This document shows positions 7,548 through 15,511 of a stretch of DNA of 16,758 nucleotides, one piece after another; the stretch's first letter is position 1; each line of letters starts with the position of its first letter. The DNA lies in the NCBI GenBank assembly GCA_031548675.1, contig JAVBQU010000135.1:1-16758 (forward strand). The letters run 5' to 3'. Source of the DNA: JAVBQU01 sp031548675. GTDB taxonomy: Bacteria; Bacteroidota; Bacteroidia; Bacteroidales; P3. The position numbers and the translations under genes were made by a program. The notes below the pieces were generated by a model, which had not been told where the DNA came from, did no database searches, and worked only from the letters and a program-made list of their open reading frames with translations.

Positions 7548-7822
7548 TGAGGTTTCTTTTGGAAGTTATGGGCAAGTAAGGCTTCAATATCACTGAGTTT
7601 GTAATACATCGTTCCGCCGATTTTGGTAAAAGGAAGCGTGCCATTAATTCGCAGGGTTTGCAAGGTTCCGGATGAAATATGGAGCATTCGCCGGACTTCG
7701 GAGGATTTAAGCCACTGTTTTGATGCAGGACTTTGTTGTTGGTTGAAAATATTGCGTATTTCGGTTAACAGTTCTGTTTTAAACTCCCGCAAGTCGTCAA
7801 TAGTTAGAATTTGAGTAGGCAT
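7544..7822 (-). CDS. Excisionase-type helix-turn-helix protein (HTH_17-like)
   Basis: A 92-aa protein with an N-terminal amphipathic helix (DDLREFKTELLTEIRNIFN, about residues 9-27). A MerR/excisionase-type DNA-binding domain follows at about 36-85: QWLKSSEVRRMLHISSGTLQ, then TLRINGTLPFTKIGGTMYYKLSDIEALL. Such proteins act as recombination directionality factors or regulators in Bacteroidota integrative elements. No integrase gene is in the window, so this may be one end of an element or a remnant. A TAATTTTG -7 box on the minus strand (7856-7849) lies upstream of its ATG, and phased repeats lie just beyond that. Confidence 0.82.
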   Translation of the reverse strand: MPTQILTIDDLREFKTELLTEIRNIFNQQQSPASKQWLKSSEVRRMLHISSGTLQTLRINGTLPFTKIGGTMYYKLSDIEALLAHNFQKKPQ

Positions 7823-7848
7823 GGTTTTTATGTTTTGAATTAATGAAA

Positions 7849-7856
7849 CAAAATTA
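7849..7856 (-). promoter_or_regulatory. Probable -7 box of the excisionase-type gene
   Basis: TAATTTTG on the minus strand matches TAnnTTTG and lies 26 bp before the ATG at 7822. No TTTG is found at -33, so the promoter may depend on a factor bound to the adjacent repeats. Confidence 0.5.
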
Positions 7857-7878
7857 CGATGCGTTGAATTGACTGTCA

Positions 7879-7947
7879 GGGCTTTCGAGGGTTTTCAAGG
7901 GTTTTCCTGCGATTATTTGGGTTTATTTGCGACTATTTGGGTTTATT
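7879..7947. repeat. 10-bp and 20-bp tandem repeats upstream of the excisionase-type gene
   Basis: Three 10-bp units, GGGCTTTCGA (7879-7888), GGGTTTTCAA (7889-7898) and GGGTTTTCCT (7899-7908), run into two adjoining 20-bp units. The first is TGCGATTATTTGGGTTTATT (7908-7927); the second (7928-7947) differs only by C for T at position 6. The array lies about 20-90 bp upstream of the -7 box. It is a plausible binding region for the small HTH proteins. Confidence 0.7.
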
Positions 7948-8049
7948 CAGGTTTTGGAACACTGCAAAAATAAGTTTGGGAATATTTTTATAACTATATT
8001 TAACCAGAAACTGAAATTCTATACAATCAAATGAAACCAATAGAAAATT

Positions 8050-8137
8050 AGCTATTAATAGCAGTAAAAAGCGTTAGTTTAGCGATAAAAAGCAATAGAT
8101 TAGCTATTAAATCAGCTTTAACTTAGCTGTAAATAGC
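8050..8137. repeat. Nine AGC triplets in helical phase
   Basis: AGC occurs at 8050, 8060, 8070, 8081, 8091, 8102, 8114, 8125 and 8135, separated by AT-only or AT-rich sequence. Four segments share the form AGC-N7-AGC: AGCTATTAATAGC, AGCAGTAAAAAGC, AGCGATAAAAAGC and AGCTGTAAATAGC. Spacing averages about 10.6 bp. This could be an iteron array, an operator cluster or intrinsically curved DNA. Confidence 0.65.
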
Positions 8138-8223
8138 TTGTCTCTTCATAAAATATACTTCGCACAATAAAAGATAAATTGCTTTCGGCGATGAATTTAT
8201 CATTTTATCCCTTTATTTAATCA

Positions 8224-8411
8224 ATGTTTGACTATAAAATCATCAAAAAAGCCTGTTGCAGTATTTTTTTGACCGTCTGCTTAGTTGCAGGTTGAGAAAA
8301 AAGAACTCCATTCTCCAAATGGTCTTTGAGAAAAATCCGCAGCAATTGCAAAAAATGCTTTTGTACCAACAGAAATTCGGAGAGTTTACATTGTATCCGT
8401 TTCTTCTGAAG
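8224..8411 (+). pseudogene. Possible dead lipoprotein leader
   Basis: From ATG 8224 the frame reads MFDYKIIKKACCSIFLTVCLVAG and then TGA at 8293-8295. The sequence has the basic start, hydrophobic core and LVAG that normally precede a lipobox cysteine, and the stop sits exactly where that cysteine would be. The same frame stays open for about 37 more codons, but that sequence is not recognisable. A 64-aa frame in another register (8256-8450) is equally unsupported. It could be chance. Confidence 0.22.
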
Positions 8412-8464
8412 TTCAAAAACACTCGAATCGAAAGGCAGGTGAAAAGTTGAAATAGTGTTTCCAT

Positions 8465-8745
8465 GATTTTATAAATTTTAAATTATAATATGGGAAACAA
8501 TTTTGACAGGTAAAATGCTTTTAAGCATTGCTGTTATTAAGATTTCTGTAAATAGAAAAAATATATTCAGATGCCTTGAACTTTTTCAAAATCTGGTTGT
8601 TATATGCACAAGTTTAACACTTGTAAAAAATTAGCTTATTTGAAAAAATCTCACAATACCTAAGTATGTCCTCACTATGAGGCTTTTCCATATAAAAAAA
8701 ACTCTTTTTTCAAAAATAAATTTGCATTTGAAAAAATTATTTTTG
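8465..8745. other. AT-rich gap, no gene seen
   Basis: No credible coding frame. Two small hairpins are visible: ACAAGT-TTAAC-ACTTGT (8608-8624) and CCTCA-CTA-TGAGG (8670-8682), the latter followed by a short T run, perhaps a weak terminator. Confidence 0.4.
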
Positions 8746-8753
8746 TAATTTAG
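8721..8753 (+). promoter_or_regulatory. Candidate promoter upstream of the exported-protein cluster
   Basis: TTTG at 8721-8724, a 21-bp spacer and TAATTTAG at 8746-8753, close to the Bacteroidota consensus. A hairpin AACCTG-AAACCGA-CAGGTT (8755-8773) begins where the transcript should start and could stabilise its 5' end. Confidence 0.5.
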
Positions 8754-8805
8754 CAACCTGAAACCGACAGGTTTATCCTAAAAACCTAAAACACATCTAA
8801 ACGCT

Positions 8806-9021
8806 ATGAACAGCAAGGGATATATAAGGTTTTCGTTTACTCAAGGTTTGGGATTAAGCATCCCGAAGGTGGCTATTTTTTGCCGTACTACTCTCAACTA
8901 TTTTTACTTTTTTACTATCGGTTCGAATTCCAAAAACTTTAAAAAGGCATTTTGTGCCAATGATTATCTGATTTTGTTAGGCAAAAATAACTTTAATACT
9001 TCCGGTTTCTGTTTGGCTTAG
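8806..9021 (+). CDS. Doubtful 71-aa small ORF
   Basis: An ATG 53 bp after the candidate promoter opens a 71-codon frame rich in Phe, Tyr and Asn, ending YLILLGKNNFNTSGFCLA. There is no signal peptide, domain or recognisable family. The doubtful ORF at 16296-16583 has a similar LGKNN near its end. The stretch may instead be an untranslated leader for the gene at 9184. I list it because it is the only candidate between the promoter and that gene. Confidence 0.25.
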   Translation: MNSKGYIRFSFTQGLGLSIPKVAIFCRTTLNYFYFFTIGSNSKNFKKAFCANDYLILLGKNNFNTSGFCLA

Positions 9022-9183
9022 GTTGAATAGAAAAGAGATAAAGAGGTTATTTTAAACCCTTAGAAATATATTTGGGTATCTGTAAAAGGAAAGGAATAAG
9101 AAATTTCCTACTCACTTTCGTCCTTATTTAAAGCTGAATAAAATCACTTATTTTGTACAATAGACCATATAAAACAATACATT

Positions 9184-9684
9184 ATGAAAACTATATTTTT
9201 ATGGATAACCGGATTGGCAATACTAGCTGCTATGCCTTCACAAGGGCAAAGCAAGTTGTATATCTATCAAGTGGAAAATAAAATAGATTCTTTTGCATTG
9301 GCAAACATAACAAAGCTGGTTTTTAGCGATAACCTGATGCAGGCACAACTTAAAACCGGAGATTTAGAGTCGTATGCAAAAAGCGAGGTAAATGTAATGA
9401 GTTTCCATTACCCAATAACGCAAGAAGATGTTTCGTCTGAAAGCCCTTATCCCCTGTTGGATTTTGCGGTTTATCCCAATCCTACAACAGGGAAGTTGTT
9501 TATTTATGCAGGAAGGGTAGCTGAAAATGCTCAAATTTGTATATATGATATACATGGAGTACTTATTAAGCAATATGTAATGAAGAGCCCAAACATAGAT
9601 ATTTCGGATTTTTCCTCAGGTATATATTATTTGCAAGTAATCGACAAAAACGGAATGGCTGCAAAGAAAATAATTAAAAATTAA
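9184..9684 (+). CDS. Minimal T9SS-exported protein with C-terminal sorting domain
   Basis: This 166-aa protein has a signal peptide (about residues 1-22, MKTIFLWITGLAILAAMPSQ). A short region of about 70 residues follows (KLYIYQVENKIDSFALANIT, then KLVFSD). A type-A Por-secretion sorting domain takes the last 75 residues: FAVYPNPTTGKLFI, IYDIHGVLIKQY, IDISDFSSGIYYLQV and a basic KKIIKN end. The sorting domain directs export through the type IX system and attachment to the cell surface. Nearly half the mature protein is thus the targeting signal, with no obvious cargo enzyme. The next gene starts 40 bp downstream, so they probably form an operon. Confidence 0.88.
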   Translation: MKTIFLWITGLAILAAMPSQGQSKLYIYQVENKIDSFALANITKLVFSDNLMQAQLKTGDLESYAKSEVNVMSFHYPITQEDVSSESPYPLLDFAVYPNPTTGKLFIYAGRVAENAQICIYDIHGVLIKQYVMKSPNIDISDFSSGIYYLQVIDKNGMAAKKIIKN

Positions 9685-9724
9685 TAGTTAACAAGAACAT
9701 GAATAATTATTAACGGAATAACAC

Positions 9725-11248
9725 ATGAAAAAACACATACTATTAATTATAAGCTTATTTGCATCCTTTGCTGTTTTTGCCCAGCAAGACACGATGTATT
9801 TTTTTCGTGGAGAAAAATGGGCTGCACCTGATGACAATATCTTTTTGAAGATAGCGGTAAAGGATGTGGATACCATGAAATTTAATGCTACGCTTGACAG
9901 CTTGAAAATTTTTAAAAAAGGCGGTGTTATGAATGTAGCCACCGCCGACGTGGACAGCATTACTTTTGCCTTGGATACCTGCCCCGATTGCGGTTTGGGA
10001 CGTATGGAAGGCGTACCCTTGCTGGGCTATGGCGTGCCCCAAGACCAGCGGGTAAAAGCCCGCCAACACATACAAGCCGTACGCGACAGCATGCTGGCAA
10101 AAGGCTATCCGCACGACTATGCTTATTGGGGATGGTACAGTGTATGGCAGGAAATAGCCCTTTGCTATCCGGATGATTATCGAACATATGAGCAGGCAAA
10201 ATTAAAAGGATTCCAAGGCGATTATCTTTCTTTTATTAACGGCATTGGCAAAGACCATGCCTATGATTTCTTAAGCGATACGGTGGTTATTTATATGGGC
10301 GGGGGACCCGACTATGGGCTGGGAACAGAGCGTCCTATGGTTTTGTACCATGCAAAGCATAAAGATTCTGCCATAAATTGGAACTATGATGATTACGACT
10401 ATATTCCTATTTCCAACACCGTACTTGATAGGAAATACAACCTGACGCATACCTCTATTATACAAGTACCCCATGCCACTGCCGGAAATATTCAATATTA
10501 CTCCTTTGCAGGTTTCTCTATCCGTTTTTTCGACTTCTACCAGGCGGGCAACCGTGGGGAACTGCCCTGGCCTTATAACCAGGCTTCGTACGAAGAGCTG
10601 GGTTTGGTAAACGATATAGGTGTGGAGCTTATCCGCTATACAGTGGAAAAACTCAAAAGCATGCATAAAACCATTGTATATTGGGGAGGCTCGTGGGGAG
10701 CATTGACCATGGCTCGCTACCTGCTCTATTACCCTATCGAAGACTTTGCCCAAGTGAACTTGATTGGCTTTAATCCCAATGTACCCAAAGAAATAATACG
10801 TAGAGATCGTAGTTTTTTTGATAGCAATATTGGTTATGAACAAGGAATTGTTGAAATTGGCTCCGAAACATATGAAATGCTTCGCTGGCGTATGCTCCCC
10901 TGGCTTACACGCCAAAACTTGGACAGGCTGCGTATTATTACAGGGGGAGACGATGAGCGGCTGGGCTTTCCTAAGCCCAACGAAATAGATTCGCTTACAG
11001 CCCAAGGGGCTACGGTGGTTAAAGTGGTGGGAGCAGGGCATTCTTTTATAGAGGCTGATGAAGAGCAACAAAGCTGGGAAAATAATTTGGTAATTTATAC
11101 TAAAAATGGAGTGGAAGTGATAAGCCCACCGGAAATAACCCGCACTGCCAAAGTGAAGCGAGCTAAAGATGTAGAGGAAAAACCTGTGGTGTCGGATAAA
11201 TTCCGGATAAAGGTACAGAAATTAGAAATGCTGAAAAAAGAAGAATAG
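9725..11248 (+). CDS. Secreted alpha/beta-hydrolase-like protein
   Basis: A 507-aa protein with a signal peptide (about residues 1-19, cleaved after VFA). An N-terminal module of about 60 residues ends VDSITFALD and is reminiscent of the start of the 166-aa neighbour. The large C-terminal region has the elements of a serine hydrolase: VYWGGSWGAL with nucleophile Ser near 323, RIITGGDDERLG with candidate acid Asp409/410, and VVGAGHSF with His near 439. Substrate is unknown; esterase or peptidase chemistry is possible. Unlike both neighbours it has no sorting domain. It ends in a charged tail (KVQKLEMLKKEE), and its stop codon is the first base of a palindromic repeat region. Parts of the gene (about 9960-10130) are more GC-rich than the surroundings. 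Confidence 0.82.
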   Translation: MKKHILLIISLFASFAVFAQQDTMYFFRGEKWAAPDDNIFLKIAVKDVDTMKFNATLDSLKIFKKGGVMNVATADVDSITFALDTCPDCGLGRMEGVPLLGYGVPQDQRVKARQHIQAVRDSMLAKGYPHDYAYWGWYSVWQEIALCYPDDYRTYEQAKLKGFQGDYLSFINGIGKDHAYDFLSDTVVIYMGGGPDYGLGTERPMVLYHAKHKDSAINWNYDDYDYIPISNTVLDRKYNLTHTSIIQVPHATAGNIQYYSFAGFSIRFFDFYQAGNRGELPWPYNQASYEELGLVNDIGVELIRYTVEKLKSMHKTIVYWGGSWGALTMARYLLYYPIEDFAQVNLIGFNPNVPKEIIRRDRSFFDSNIGYEQGIVEIGSETYEMLRWRMLPWLTRQNLDRLRIITGGDDERLGFPKPNEIDSLTAQGATVVKVVGAGHSFIEADEEQQSWENNLVIYTKNGVEVISPPEITRTAKVKRAKDVEEKPVVSDKFRIKVQKLEMLKKEE

Positions 11249-11376
11249 ATTGCTTCGTCGTACCGATGGGATTGCTTCCCGCTTCGTGCCTTGCGGTCGC
11301 AATGACGGGGGATTGCTTCGTTCTTCCACCATTGCGAGGAGGCGATAGCCGACGAAGCAATCCCACAGTTCAATGA
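11248..11376. repeat. Palindromic intergenic repeat cluster (GATTGCTTCG / CAATGACGG type)
   Basis: Three related copies start GATTGCTTC at 11248, 11270 and 11311; CAATGACGG occurs at 11300 and 11371. The last copy is bounded by an exact 13-bp inverted repeat, GGGATTGCTTCGT (11309-11321) and ACGAAGCAATCCC (11352-11364). I know this type of motif (CATTGCGAG, CGAAGCAATCCC, CAATGACGG) as a dispersed REP-like repeat in many bacterial genomes. Confidence 0.8.
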
Positions 11377-11592
11377 CGGAAAATTATTCATTGTTCATTA
11401 TTAACTATTCATTAAAAAAAAGCCCTTCAGGCAATGAATTAACAAAAAATGGTGCCCTCGCAAAGTACCCTATTATTAACCAAAACCTAAAGAGCCTATG
11501 CAAAGATAGTAAAAACCTACCGCAAAACTGTTGTGAATATCCAACGGATTGCAAATGTCAGATTAAAAATAAGTGCCGCATCAATAGCAGAA
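11377..11592. other. Gap without a credible gene
   Basis: A 75-codon frame (11373-11600) has no signal peptide or domain, starts inside the repeat cluster and reads like translated AT-rich spacer, so I do not call it. AAAACCTAAA at 11482 also occurs near 8780, in the leader of the other exported-protein cluster. Confidence 0.4.
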
Positions 11593-11660
11593 GGTTGTAA
11601 CTCGCGTTCGCGATGACGAACCGACTTTGAGAGTTGGCACTACAACCATCCTATGGATGG
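11593..11660 (+). promoter_or_regulatory. Possible structured leader of the large surface-protein gene
   Basis: GGTTGTA (11593-11599) pairs with TACAACC (11641-11647) and encloses two smaller stems, TCGC/GCGA (11602-11613) and CCGACT/AGTTGG (11621-11637, one G-U pair). A further hairpin CCATCC-TAT-GGATGG (11646-11660) shares bases with the outer stem, so the two cannot form together. It lies 38 bp before the ATG. Part of it resembles the REP-like repeats upstream, so it may be only another repeat copy. Confidence 0.35.
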
Positions 11661-11698
11661 GTTATCATTAAACAAATAACGAAATTAAATTTACAATT

Positions 11699-14600
11699 AT
11701 GACAAGAATAAAAAATTACCTACTTTTATGGGTGTTGATAGCCATAGCTCAAATAGCTCAAGCCACCTCGCCCGTTCCGCCACCGGATTACTTCAGACGC
11801 ACGGACTATACCCTTGGCAATATGAGTATAAACGGACGTACCATTTATACAGTCGAAAAACCGGGGCAACACCCTTGGAGCATGATGCCTAATGAGGGGA
11901 ATTATAATAGCATTCAAGAATATTGCAACGGTGGAAGTTTTCAAAGGTTTTCTGAATTTAACCTTGCTGAATTTTATACCTATTTACGCAAGGTGCTGCC
12001 TACGCAACATTATCTTACTTGCCCGCTAAACGAGTTAAGCACTTTGAATTTCAGCAGTGGGTCATACAAAACAAAGGATACCATTACATACACTAACAAT
12101 TACTGGTGCCCAAGATATGATAACACTAAAAATGTTACCAAGCTAAACTATATGATGACCGTTACTGGTGAGGTCATAAATCCTTATATGAAATTGTACA
12201 ATCAGCAGAATGAGCTTATTGCCGAAGGAACATCCCTAAGCCTTACCCCTGCACAACAGCTTAAAACCCTATCCTCTACTTATTTGACTTTGAAAGTATA
12301 TCCGTACAATGGTTATGATGCTCTTTGCGAGATGAAGATTTATGGCAGCAGTACCAATAAGGTAATGGTAGTCAAAGACGCTACTTATGTAAATGGAACA
12401 TTTGCTACTCGAAGTTACAGCACTACTGTTAATTCCAATTCGTCAAATTCAACCATCACTATTACAGATTGTAAAGTAAATGCTTTTGAGCTTACTTTGC
12501 AGGATACAGTGCAAAATATCAGTGGCACGGTAAACGGCATGGCTTTTACACAGCTTGTTCCTACTACCAACCCCAAAGTGGTGTGGGCAATATGGCCTCA
12601 GGGCTATGTCTACACGGTTGGCAGTACCGATGTGGTAACCATCTATGCAGAGGGAAAGCCCTATACCTACAAGATTACCAATACTGATGATAAAGACGTT
12701 AATAAATTGCTTGCTCCCGTAATCACAGCCGGAGGCTGCGATAATACCAACCCCCAAACCAATTGTACGGTTACCATGCGTAATATCAGCTATGCAGGCT
12801 GGGACAAGGTAAATATCCTGAATCCCGGCATAGGCAGCTATACAGGTGTTTGCTTCGACAGCAAGAACAATGCCAACCTTACACTTACAGTCTATAAAAA
12901 TTATTGCCGGAAAGATTTTGAAGTAGATGCCAAACCGATTACGATTGCTTCGACCTTAAAACCTCAACTGCAATTGGATAATAGCGGTGTTTTTTGTCCT
13001 TCAAGCAATGTTTCCATTAAAATTACCAACCATGCAGCCTATAACGGAAACTATTATTTTTATGCATCCGTAGGAGGAACCGCTTACAAATTTACCAATG
13101 ATACCATTGTATTGAACAATCCGGTGATAGGAACGGTACAGGTGTATAGCCAAACCAAAGATATGGGTTGTGTAGGGGCAGCCACCCAAAATACGCTAAA
13201 ATACTATCCGGTGGTGGGAGCAATCCCCCAACCCAATAATGTAACAGCTTGTCAAGGTGCAGTTTTACCACCCATAGAACCATCGACTACTGTAGAGGGA
13301 TTGGCTTATTACATGTGGATAGCCAAAGACAGCATCACAGGCAAATCCGATACGGTTATCAGTAATTCATTTGCTATACCCACAGACAGGGCAACCGTAA
13401 AACATTGCAGATTAGTAGGTATACCGTTTTGTAATGTATATCCCCCTTATTCTAAGGTAGAAAAAATATTTACCATTACCATTAATGCACTTCCGGCAGC
13501 CATTACCCTCACAGCCGAAAAAGAAGGCTTGTGCAACGGCGAAAAAGCTATACTTACCGCAAGCGATGCAACATTGAAATATGAATGGTTTGGGAAAAAC
13601 GGTAAAATCTCCGAAGATTCAACTTTTGTGCTGAATCATGTTTTTGCCGAAGGTTTTGATACGGTGTATGCCATAGGAACCAATAGCAACGGCTGTTCCG
13701 CCAAGACAAATAAAATTTCTATTGAAGCGATTTCATCAGCAACTAATCTACATTTTAACGGCACTTACAGCAGTTGCCCCGTTGGGAAATTGGATATAAG
13801 GGATTATATGCGTTTGAATGGAACACCTTTATCATCCAATATAAATTCGACCATAGCTAACGGACTTCGTCAATATACCTTTAGCAGTAATAAAAACGGA
13901 TTGGTTATCGATTCATTGAATTGGCAAATCAATATGGGAGAAAGTTATTCCAACAATTATCAATTGTATCTGCATTCGAGAAAAGATTTTACCACAAAAC
14001 CCGGTTATTGCGACAATCTTCAAGATTCGATACAGATTGTGGTAGAGTTGGCGCCCAATCCGTTTACCATCACTTCAGATAAGTCAGGCGTTTTATGTAA
14101 CGAAAAAGAGGTAAGCTTATCGGCAGCCATAAACGGTGCAAACATCATTTGGATGTCTAATAATAATGAAATATTAGGAGGACAGGGTAAAAACTATACC
14201 CATAGCCTGGTAATAGATAGCACTATTTCCTATCAGGCTAAAGCCTCTTTCGGAATAGGCTGTCAACGGTTATCTACCAATAGTATAGAGGTGGAACGTA
14301 TTTTCAGCGATTTTAATTTTGCATTTATAACAGATACTTTTAATTATTGTCAAAGCATTGCAGTAGCGGATTTGTCCTCCATGCTGGCAGGAAGGGATGC
14401 ATCTAATATTTTGAATAATAAAGGTGCTTATCAAACCTTTATTGCAACGGATTTAAGCACAAGCGGCAATAATCTTTTCCTTACAAATGTTCAAACATAT
14501 ACTCCCTATACTGTCACTGTAGAAGCGACAGAAGGACGTTGCAAGCTGACCAAGCATACAAATATCCTTGTACATGGCATTCCGACCAAACCTATCATAG

Positions 14601-15445
14601 CGGGTGTTCCCGATGGTCAGATTTGTGCAGGTACTGTAAATCTTTCGGCTAACAGCGACCATGCAACTTCTTATGTGTGGTACCAAGAAGAAGGATTATT
14701 AGAAGATATTACCACAAAAGATGTAGAATTGGATGGTTCGTTTAACACTTATTACACAGTTTCCGGTTATAATGATGTTTGCGGAGAAGGTGGGCAAAGC
14801 GACCCGGCTTTCATTGACGTGTTTAGTACACCCGAAGTATATGGAGTAAATAGAAACACTGCAACTGCTGTTAGAATATCACTACACAGTGAAGAATTAA
14901 ACACAGTTCATATTCTATTAACTAACCAATCTACCGGTGCTACTGTTCGTGATTATGATATTTCATTTGCAGGGGATAAAACTGAAAATATAACCGGATT
15001 AAGCAGTAGTACCGCCTATTATTTAACCCTAAGCTATACTACTGATGCAGGATGTTCAGGCAGCGAAACCTACAATATTACTACCGGAACAGGCAACAAA
15101 TATCCTATAATAACCTCCGGAGCAGGAATGTTGAGTAAGAAAACGGCTATAATTGAAAAAGACATTACAGAAACTCCGTCAATGGATGATAGCCCGATAT
15201 CTGCCAGCCACTTCGACTACCAGCTCTATCCTAACCCAGCCAAAGACAAGCTGACTATCAATCTGAACACCCAAGCAGAATATATTCAAATGATGAATAT
15301 GTACGGCGTGGTGGTGGTCAAGGAAAACCTTGCAGGTTTGTTGACAAAAGAATTAGACCTTAGCCGTTTGAATGCCGGAACCTATTTTGTAGGTGTATTC
15401 AACGGCAGCAAAATGGTTTCTAAAAAACTGGTTATTATAAAGTAA
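11699..15445 (+). CDS. Large multidomain T9SS surface protein with Ig-like repeats
   Basis: A 1248-aa exported protein. A signal peptide covers about residues 1-22 (YLLLWVLIAIAQIAQA). The N-terminal 420 residues are beta-rich with several cysteines and no recognised fold. Ig-like modules recur near 598-680, 784-868 and 960-1042; each has a start such as GLCNGEKAILTAS or QICAGTVNLSANS, a YEWF, IIWM or YVWYQ core tryptophan, and a later GC/VCG cysteine. A fibronectin-III-like stretch follows (about 1045-1130). The last 75 residues form a type-A sorting domain: YQLYPNPAKDKLTI, MMNMYGVVVVKENL, LDLSRLNAGTYFVGV and KKLVIIK. This is the build of Bacteroidota adhesins or SprB-like cell-surface proteins. 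No catalytic motif is visible. A terminator follows 26 bp after the stop. Confidence 0.9.
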   Translation: MTRIKNYLLLWVLIAIAQIAQATSPVPPPDYFRRTDYTLGNMSINGRTIYTVEKPGQHPWSMMPNEGNYNSIQEYCNGGSFQRFSEFNLAEFYTYLRKVLPTQHYLTCPLNELSTLNFSSGSYKTKDTITYTNNYWCPRYDNTKNVTKLNYMMTVTGEVINPYMKLYNQQNELIAEGTSLSLTPAQQLKTLSSTYLTLKVYPYNGYDALCEMKIYGSSTNKVMVVKDATYVNGTFATRSYSTTVNSNSSNSTITITDCKVNAFELTLQDTVQNISGTVNGMAFTQLVPTTNPKVVWAIWPQGYVYTVGSTDVVTIYAEGKPYTYKITNTDDKDVNKLLAPVITAGGCDNTNPQTNCTVTMRNISYAGWDKVNILNPGIGSYTGVCFDSKNNANLTLTVYKNYCRKDFEVDAKPITIASTLKPQLQLDNSGVFCPSSNVSIKITNHAAYNGNYYFYASVGGTAYKFTNDTIVLNNPVIGTVQVYSQTKDMGCVGAATQNTLKYYPVVGAIPQPNNVTACQGAVLPPIEPSTTVEGLAYYMWIAKDSITGKSDTVISNSFAIPTDRATVKHCRLVGIPFCNVYPPYSKVEKIFTITINALPAAITLTAEKEGLCNGEKAILTASDATLKYEWFGKNGKISEDSTFVLNHVFAEGFDTVYAIGTNSNGCSAKTNKISIEAISSATNLHFNGTYSSCPVGKLDIRDYMRLNGTPLSSNINSTIANGLRQYTFSSNKNGLVIDSLNWQINMGESYSNNYQLYLHSRKDFTTKPGYCDNLQDSIQIVVELAPNPFTITSDKSGVLCNEKEVSLSAAINGANIIWMSNNNEILGGQGKNYTHSLVIDSTISYQAKASFGIGCQRLSTNSIEVERIFSDFNFAFITDTFNYCQSIAVADLSSMLAGRDASNILNNKGAYQTFIATDLSTSGNNLFLTNVQTYTPYTVTVEATEGRCKLTKHTNILVHGIPTKPIIAGVPDGQICAGTVNLSANSDHATSYVWYQEEGLLEDITTKDVELDGSFNTYYTVSGYNDVCGEGGQSDPAFIDVFSTPEVYGVNRNTATAVRISLHSEELNTVHILLTNQSTGATVRDYDISFAGDKTENITGLSSSTAYYLTLSYTTDAGCSGSETYNITTGTGNKYPIITSGAGMLSKKTAIIEKDITETPSMDDSPISASHFDYQLYPNPAKDKLTINLNTQAEYIQMMNMYGVVVVKENLAGLLTKELDLSRLNAGTYFVGVFNGSKMVSKKLVIIK

Positions 15446-15471
15446 AGTTTTTATAAATAATTTTTTTCAGC

Positions 15472-15511
15472 AAAAGGGCGTTGGCATTGCTGTTACCCAA
15501 CGTCCTTTTTT
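15472..15511 (+). terminator. Rho-independent terminator of the surface-protein gene
   Basis: AAAAGGGCGTTGG (15472-15484) pairs with CCAACGTCCTTTT (15497-15509) over 13 positions with one G-U pair, a 12-nt loop and a T run. The A-rich left arm would also terminate transcription from the opposite side. Confidence 0.88.

Noticed and set aside
7170..7550. 126-aa plus-strand frame
   Set aside because: It is antisense to the well-supported winged-helix-like gene at 7221-7547.
10271..11071. 266-aa minus-strand frame
   Set aside because: It lies wholly antisense within the hydrolase gene, whose signal peptide and catalytic motifs support the plus strand.
11248..11376. CRISPR array
   Set aside because: The copies are unevenly spaced, vary in length and form hairpins; there are no regular spacers and no cas genes.
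11373..11600. 75-aa plus-strand frame
   Set aside because: It begins in the palindromic repeat cluster, has no domain or signal, and reads as translated AT-rich spacer.
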